A program made the translations under genes and the position numbers. DNA of 15,876 nucleotides from Bacillota bacterium (GTDB lineage Bacteria; Bacillota; Clostridia; Christensenellales; CAG-138): positions 1 to 15,876 of the forward strand of contig JAEEYN010000050.1 in NCBI GenBank assembly GCA_016288175.1, in the 5' to 3' direction. Below the pieces are notes generated by a model. It was not told the origin of the DNA. It saw nothing but the letters and a program-made list of their open reading frames with translations, and did no database searches. Below are positions 13,508 through 15,876 of the stretch, one piece after another. How positions within the stretch are numbered: position 1 is the stretch's first letter; each line of letters opens with the position of its first letter.

Positions 13508-15876
13508 ATGGCACAGAAAATCAGGATCGCCCTTGCGGGCAACCCGAACAGCGGCAAGACGACGCTGTTCAATGCGCTGACGGGCTCCAACCAGTTCGTC
13601 GGCAACTGGCCGGGCGTTACGGTCGAAAAAAAGGAAGGCAAACTCAAGAAAAACGAGGATGTGACGATCACCGACCTTCCGGGCATCTATTCGCTCTCGC
13701 CCTACACCCTTGAGGAGGTCGTGGCGAGGAATTATCTGATCACGGAGCGTCCGGACGCGATACTCAACATCGTTGACGGCACGAACATCGAAAGGAACCT
13801 GTACCTCACGACGCAGCTCACGGAGCTCGGCATCCCGGTCGTCGTTGCGATCAATATGATCGATATCGTCCGCAAAAACGGCGATAAGATCAACACCGAG
13901 GAGCTTTCGAAAAAGCTCGGCTGCCCGATCGTGGAGATCTCCGCGCTGAAAGGCACGGGCGTTAAGGAAGCCGCGGAAGCCGCGATCAAGGCCGCCGGCA
14001 CAAAGAGCGTTCGTCCAGCGTCCGCATTCTCCGGCAGTGTCGAGCACGCGCTCGCGCATATCGAGGAAGCCTGCGTGCACGATCTTCCGGAGGAGAGGCA
14101 GCGCTGGTACGCGGTGAAGCTCTTCGAAAGGGACAGCAAGGTGCTTGAGGAGCTGAACCTTCCCGCGGACGTCCGGGCGCATATCGAAAAGGATATCGCC
14201 GCAGTCGAGAAGGAAATGGACGACGACGCGGAATCCATCATCACCAACGAACGCTATGTCTATATCGGCGAGCTTTTGAAGGGCATTTATAAGAAAAAAG
14301 GCCACGGTCAGCTTTCCGTTTCCGATAAGATCGACAGGATCGTAACGAACCGCTGGCTCGGTCTTCCGATCTTTGCGCTCGTAATGTTCCTCGTCTACTT
14401 TATCGCGATGGCGCCGAACGCGCCGGGTACGAAGCTCACCGACTGGGCGAACGACGGTCTTTTCGGCGACGGCTGGCATCTTTTCGGAATCGGCGGCAAG
14501 GCCTATGAAGAAAAGTCCGAAGAATACTCCGATGCAATGAATGCGATCAACGCCTTCTATCTTGATGAGGAAGGCAACCCCGCCCTCGATACGGAGGCGG
14601 AGGATTTCGACCCCGAAGCGGCGCTTGCGGAGATCAAGGCCGTTCCCGGCGAAGGTACGAAGACCGTCGTCGTTGAGGATGAAGAGACACTCGCGACCGA
14701 GGAGCTGACCGTCTATTTCGACGAGGTCCCGGAGAATGCGGAAGATGATGTCGTTGGCATGAGCTACCGGGACGCCGTCAAGTACCTCGAAGAAAAGGGC
14801 TTTGATGAGCCCGACCCCGCGGAGGACGGCGTATGGGTGCCAAGCATCCCCGCGCTGCTCGATAAGCTCCTGCTCGACGGTGAAGGCAATCCACGCGTTC
14901 CCGACTGGCTCTACGGCCTGATTCAAAATGGCATCGTCGCGGGCGTCGGCGCGGTGCTCGGCTTCGTTCCGCAGATGCTCGTGCTGTTCCTGCTGCTCGC
15001 GTTCCTTGAATCCTGCGGCTACATGGCGCGCATCGCCTTCGTGCTCGACCGCGTCTTCCGCCGCTTCGGCCTTTCCGGCAAGAGCTTCATCCCGATGCTC
15101 GTCGGCACCGGCTGCGGCATCCCGGGCATCATGGCCTCGCGAACGATCGAAAACGAACGCGACCGGCGTATGACGATCATGACAACGACGTTTATCCCCT
15201 GCGGCGCAAAGATCCCGTTCATCGCGATGATCGCAGGCGCCCTTTTCGGCGGCAGCGCACTGGTCTCCGTCTCCGCGTATTTCATCGGCATGGCGGCGAT
15301 CATCCTCTCCGGCGTCATCCTCAAGAAAACGAAGATGTTCGCCGGCGACCCCGCTCCGTTCGTCATGGAGCTGCCCGCCTACCATTGGCCGACCCTCGGC
15401 AGCGTCCTGCGCTCGATGTGGGAGCGCGGATGGTCCTTCATCAAAAAGGCCGGCACGATCATCCTGCTTTCCACGATCGTCGTTTGGTTCCTCAGCTTCT
15501 TCGGTGTTGTCGACGGCACGTTCCGCATGCTCTCCGAGGATGAGCTCGATCATTCCATCCTTGCCGGAATCGGCAATGCGATTGCTTGGATCTTCTCGCC
15601 TCTCGGCTGGGGCAACTGGAAGGCAGCAGTTGCTTCCTTCACCGGCCTCGTTGCGAAGGAGAACATCGTCGGCACGATGGGCATCCTTTACAGGACGGAA
15701 ACCCTTACCGTTTATCAGGCCCTCCGTCAGGCCTTCACGGGCGTGACCGGCTTCAGCTTCCTCGTATTCAACCTGCTCTGCGCGCCCTGCTTTGCGGCGA
15801 TCGGCGCGATCCGGCGCGAGATGAACTCCGCGAAGTGGACCTGGTTCGCGATCGGCTATCAGTGCGTCTTCGCCTA
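13508..15876 (+). CDS. feoB: Ferrous iron transporter FeoB (partial, runs off right edge)
   Basis: Imports Fe2+ across the cytoplasmic membrane, driven or gated by an N-terminal GTPase. 789 codons are present, and the C-terminal end is missing. The G domain is complete: GNPNSGKT (11-18), GVTVE with the switch Thr 38, DLPG (56-59), NMID (116-119) and SALKGTG (145-151). A helical linker (about 175-265) leads to the membrane part from residue 285. The two gate motifs are present in divergent form: SCGYMARIAFVLDR with GTGCGIPGIMASRT (502-546), and PCGAKIPF (564-571). Between the first and second membrane segments lies a loop of about 160 residues (305-465) that is long and strongly acidic compared with the short loop of E. 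coli FeoB. AGGGAG is 7 bases before the ATG. Third gene of the feo operon, 63 bases after the second feoA, with box 3 between. Confidence 0.95.
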   Translation, partial: MAQKIRIALAGNPNSGKTTLFNALTGSNQFVGNWPGVTVEKKEGKLKKNEDVTITDLPGIYSLSPYTLEEVVARNYLITERPDAILNIVDGTNIERNLYLTTQLTELGIPVVVAINMIDIVRKNGDKINTEELSKKLGCPIVEISALKGTGVKEAAEAAIKAAGTKSVRPASAFSGSVEHALAHIEEACVHDLPEERQRWYAVKLFERDSKVLEELNLPADVRAHIEKDIAAVEKEMDDDAESIITNERYVYIGELLKGIYKKKGHGQLSVSDKIDRIVTNRWLGLPIFALVMFLVYFIAMAPNAPGTKLTDWANDGLFGDGWHLFGIGGKAYEEKSEEYSDAMNAINAFYLDEEGNPALDTEAEDFDPEAALAEIKAVPGEGTKTVVVEDEETLATEELTVYFDEVPENAEDDVVGMSYRDAVKYLEEKGFDEPDPAEDGVWVPSIPALLDKLLLDGEGNPRVPDWLYGLIQNGIVAGVGAVLGFVPQMLVLFLLLAFLESCGYMARIAFVLDRVFRRFGLSGKSFIPMLVGTGCGIPGIMASRTIENERDRRMTIMTTTFIPCGAKIPFIAMIAGALFGGSALVSVSAYFIGMAAIILSGVILKKTKMFAGDPAPFVMELPAYHWPTLGSVLRSMWERGWSFIKKAGTIILLSTIVVWFLSFFGVVDGTFRMLSEDELDHSILAGIGNAIAWIFSPLGWGNWKAAVASFTGLVAKENIVGTMGILYRTETLTVYQALRQAFTGVTGFSFLVFNLLCAPCFAAIGAIRREMNSAKWTWFAIGYQCVFA

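Noticed and set aside
13472..15553. A 693-codon open frame on the minus strand opposite feoB
   Set aside because: feoB motifs are unmistakable on the plus strand. The reverse frame has a His/Arg/Asp-rich composition, no binding site and no recognisable domain.

Overview
This window reads as a chromosomal segment from a fairly GC-rich member of the Bacillota, probably an anaerobic gut- or rumen-type Clostridia. The basis is strong GGAGG-type ribosome binding sites before almost every gene, sigma-A-like promoters, a Clostridia-style feoA-feoA-feoB operon, a Gram-positive signal peptide plus membrane anchor, and dense packing. This lineage call is an inference from style. I see no rRNA, tRNA, CRISPR array, insertion sequence or phage gene.

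Left part (1-7660, minus strand): one operon-like unit, read from a promoter near 7544-7571. It encodes a secreted, membrane-anchored von Willebrand A (vWA) protein, then a 1238-residue tubulin/FtsZ-superfamily protein, then a gene of unknown function that runs off the left edge. Neighbouring genes are 20-30 bases apart and each has its own good ribosome binding site. Pairing of an FtsZ-like GTPase with a vWA protein matches a predicted membrane-remodelling system described computationally by Makarova and Koonin. This is the most unusual part of the window.

Middle (7661-10364): a DUF1295 integral membrane protein (minus strand) is followed by a divergent pair on the plus strand. The pair is a small unrecognised 122-residue protein and 6-phosphofructokinase, which has its own promoter. 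A symmetrical hairpin at 10329-10364 ends both phosphofructokinase and the convergent transporter gene.

Right part (10379-15876): an MMPL/RND-type membrane transporter (minus strand, probable TTG start) diverges from a ferrous iron uptake operon of two FeoA proteins and FeoB, the last cut by the right edge. Three copies of an inverted repeat GTTAG-N6-CTAAC lie only in the non-coding parts of the feo operon that I inspected: two just after the promoter and one between the second feoA and feoB. They resemble half-sites of DtxR-family metal regulators, which suggests iron control at two points of the operon.

The gene groups do not form a single pathway. They are a possible envelope or cytoskeleton system, a glycolytic enzyme, a transporter and an iron uptake system placed side by side.
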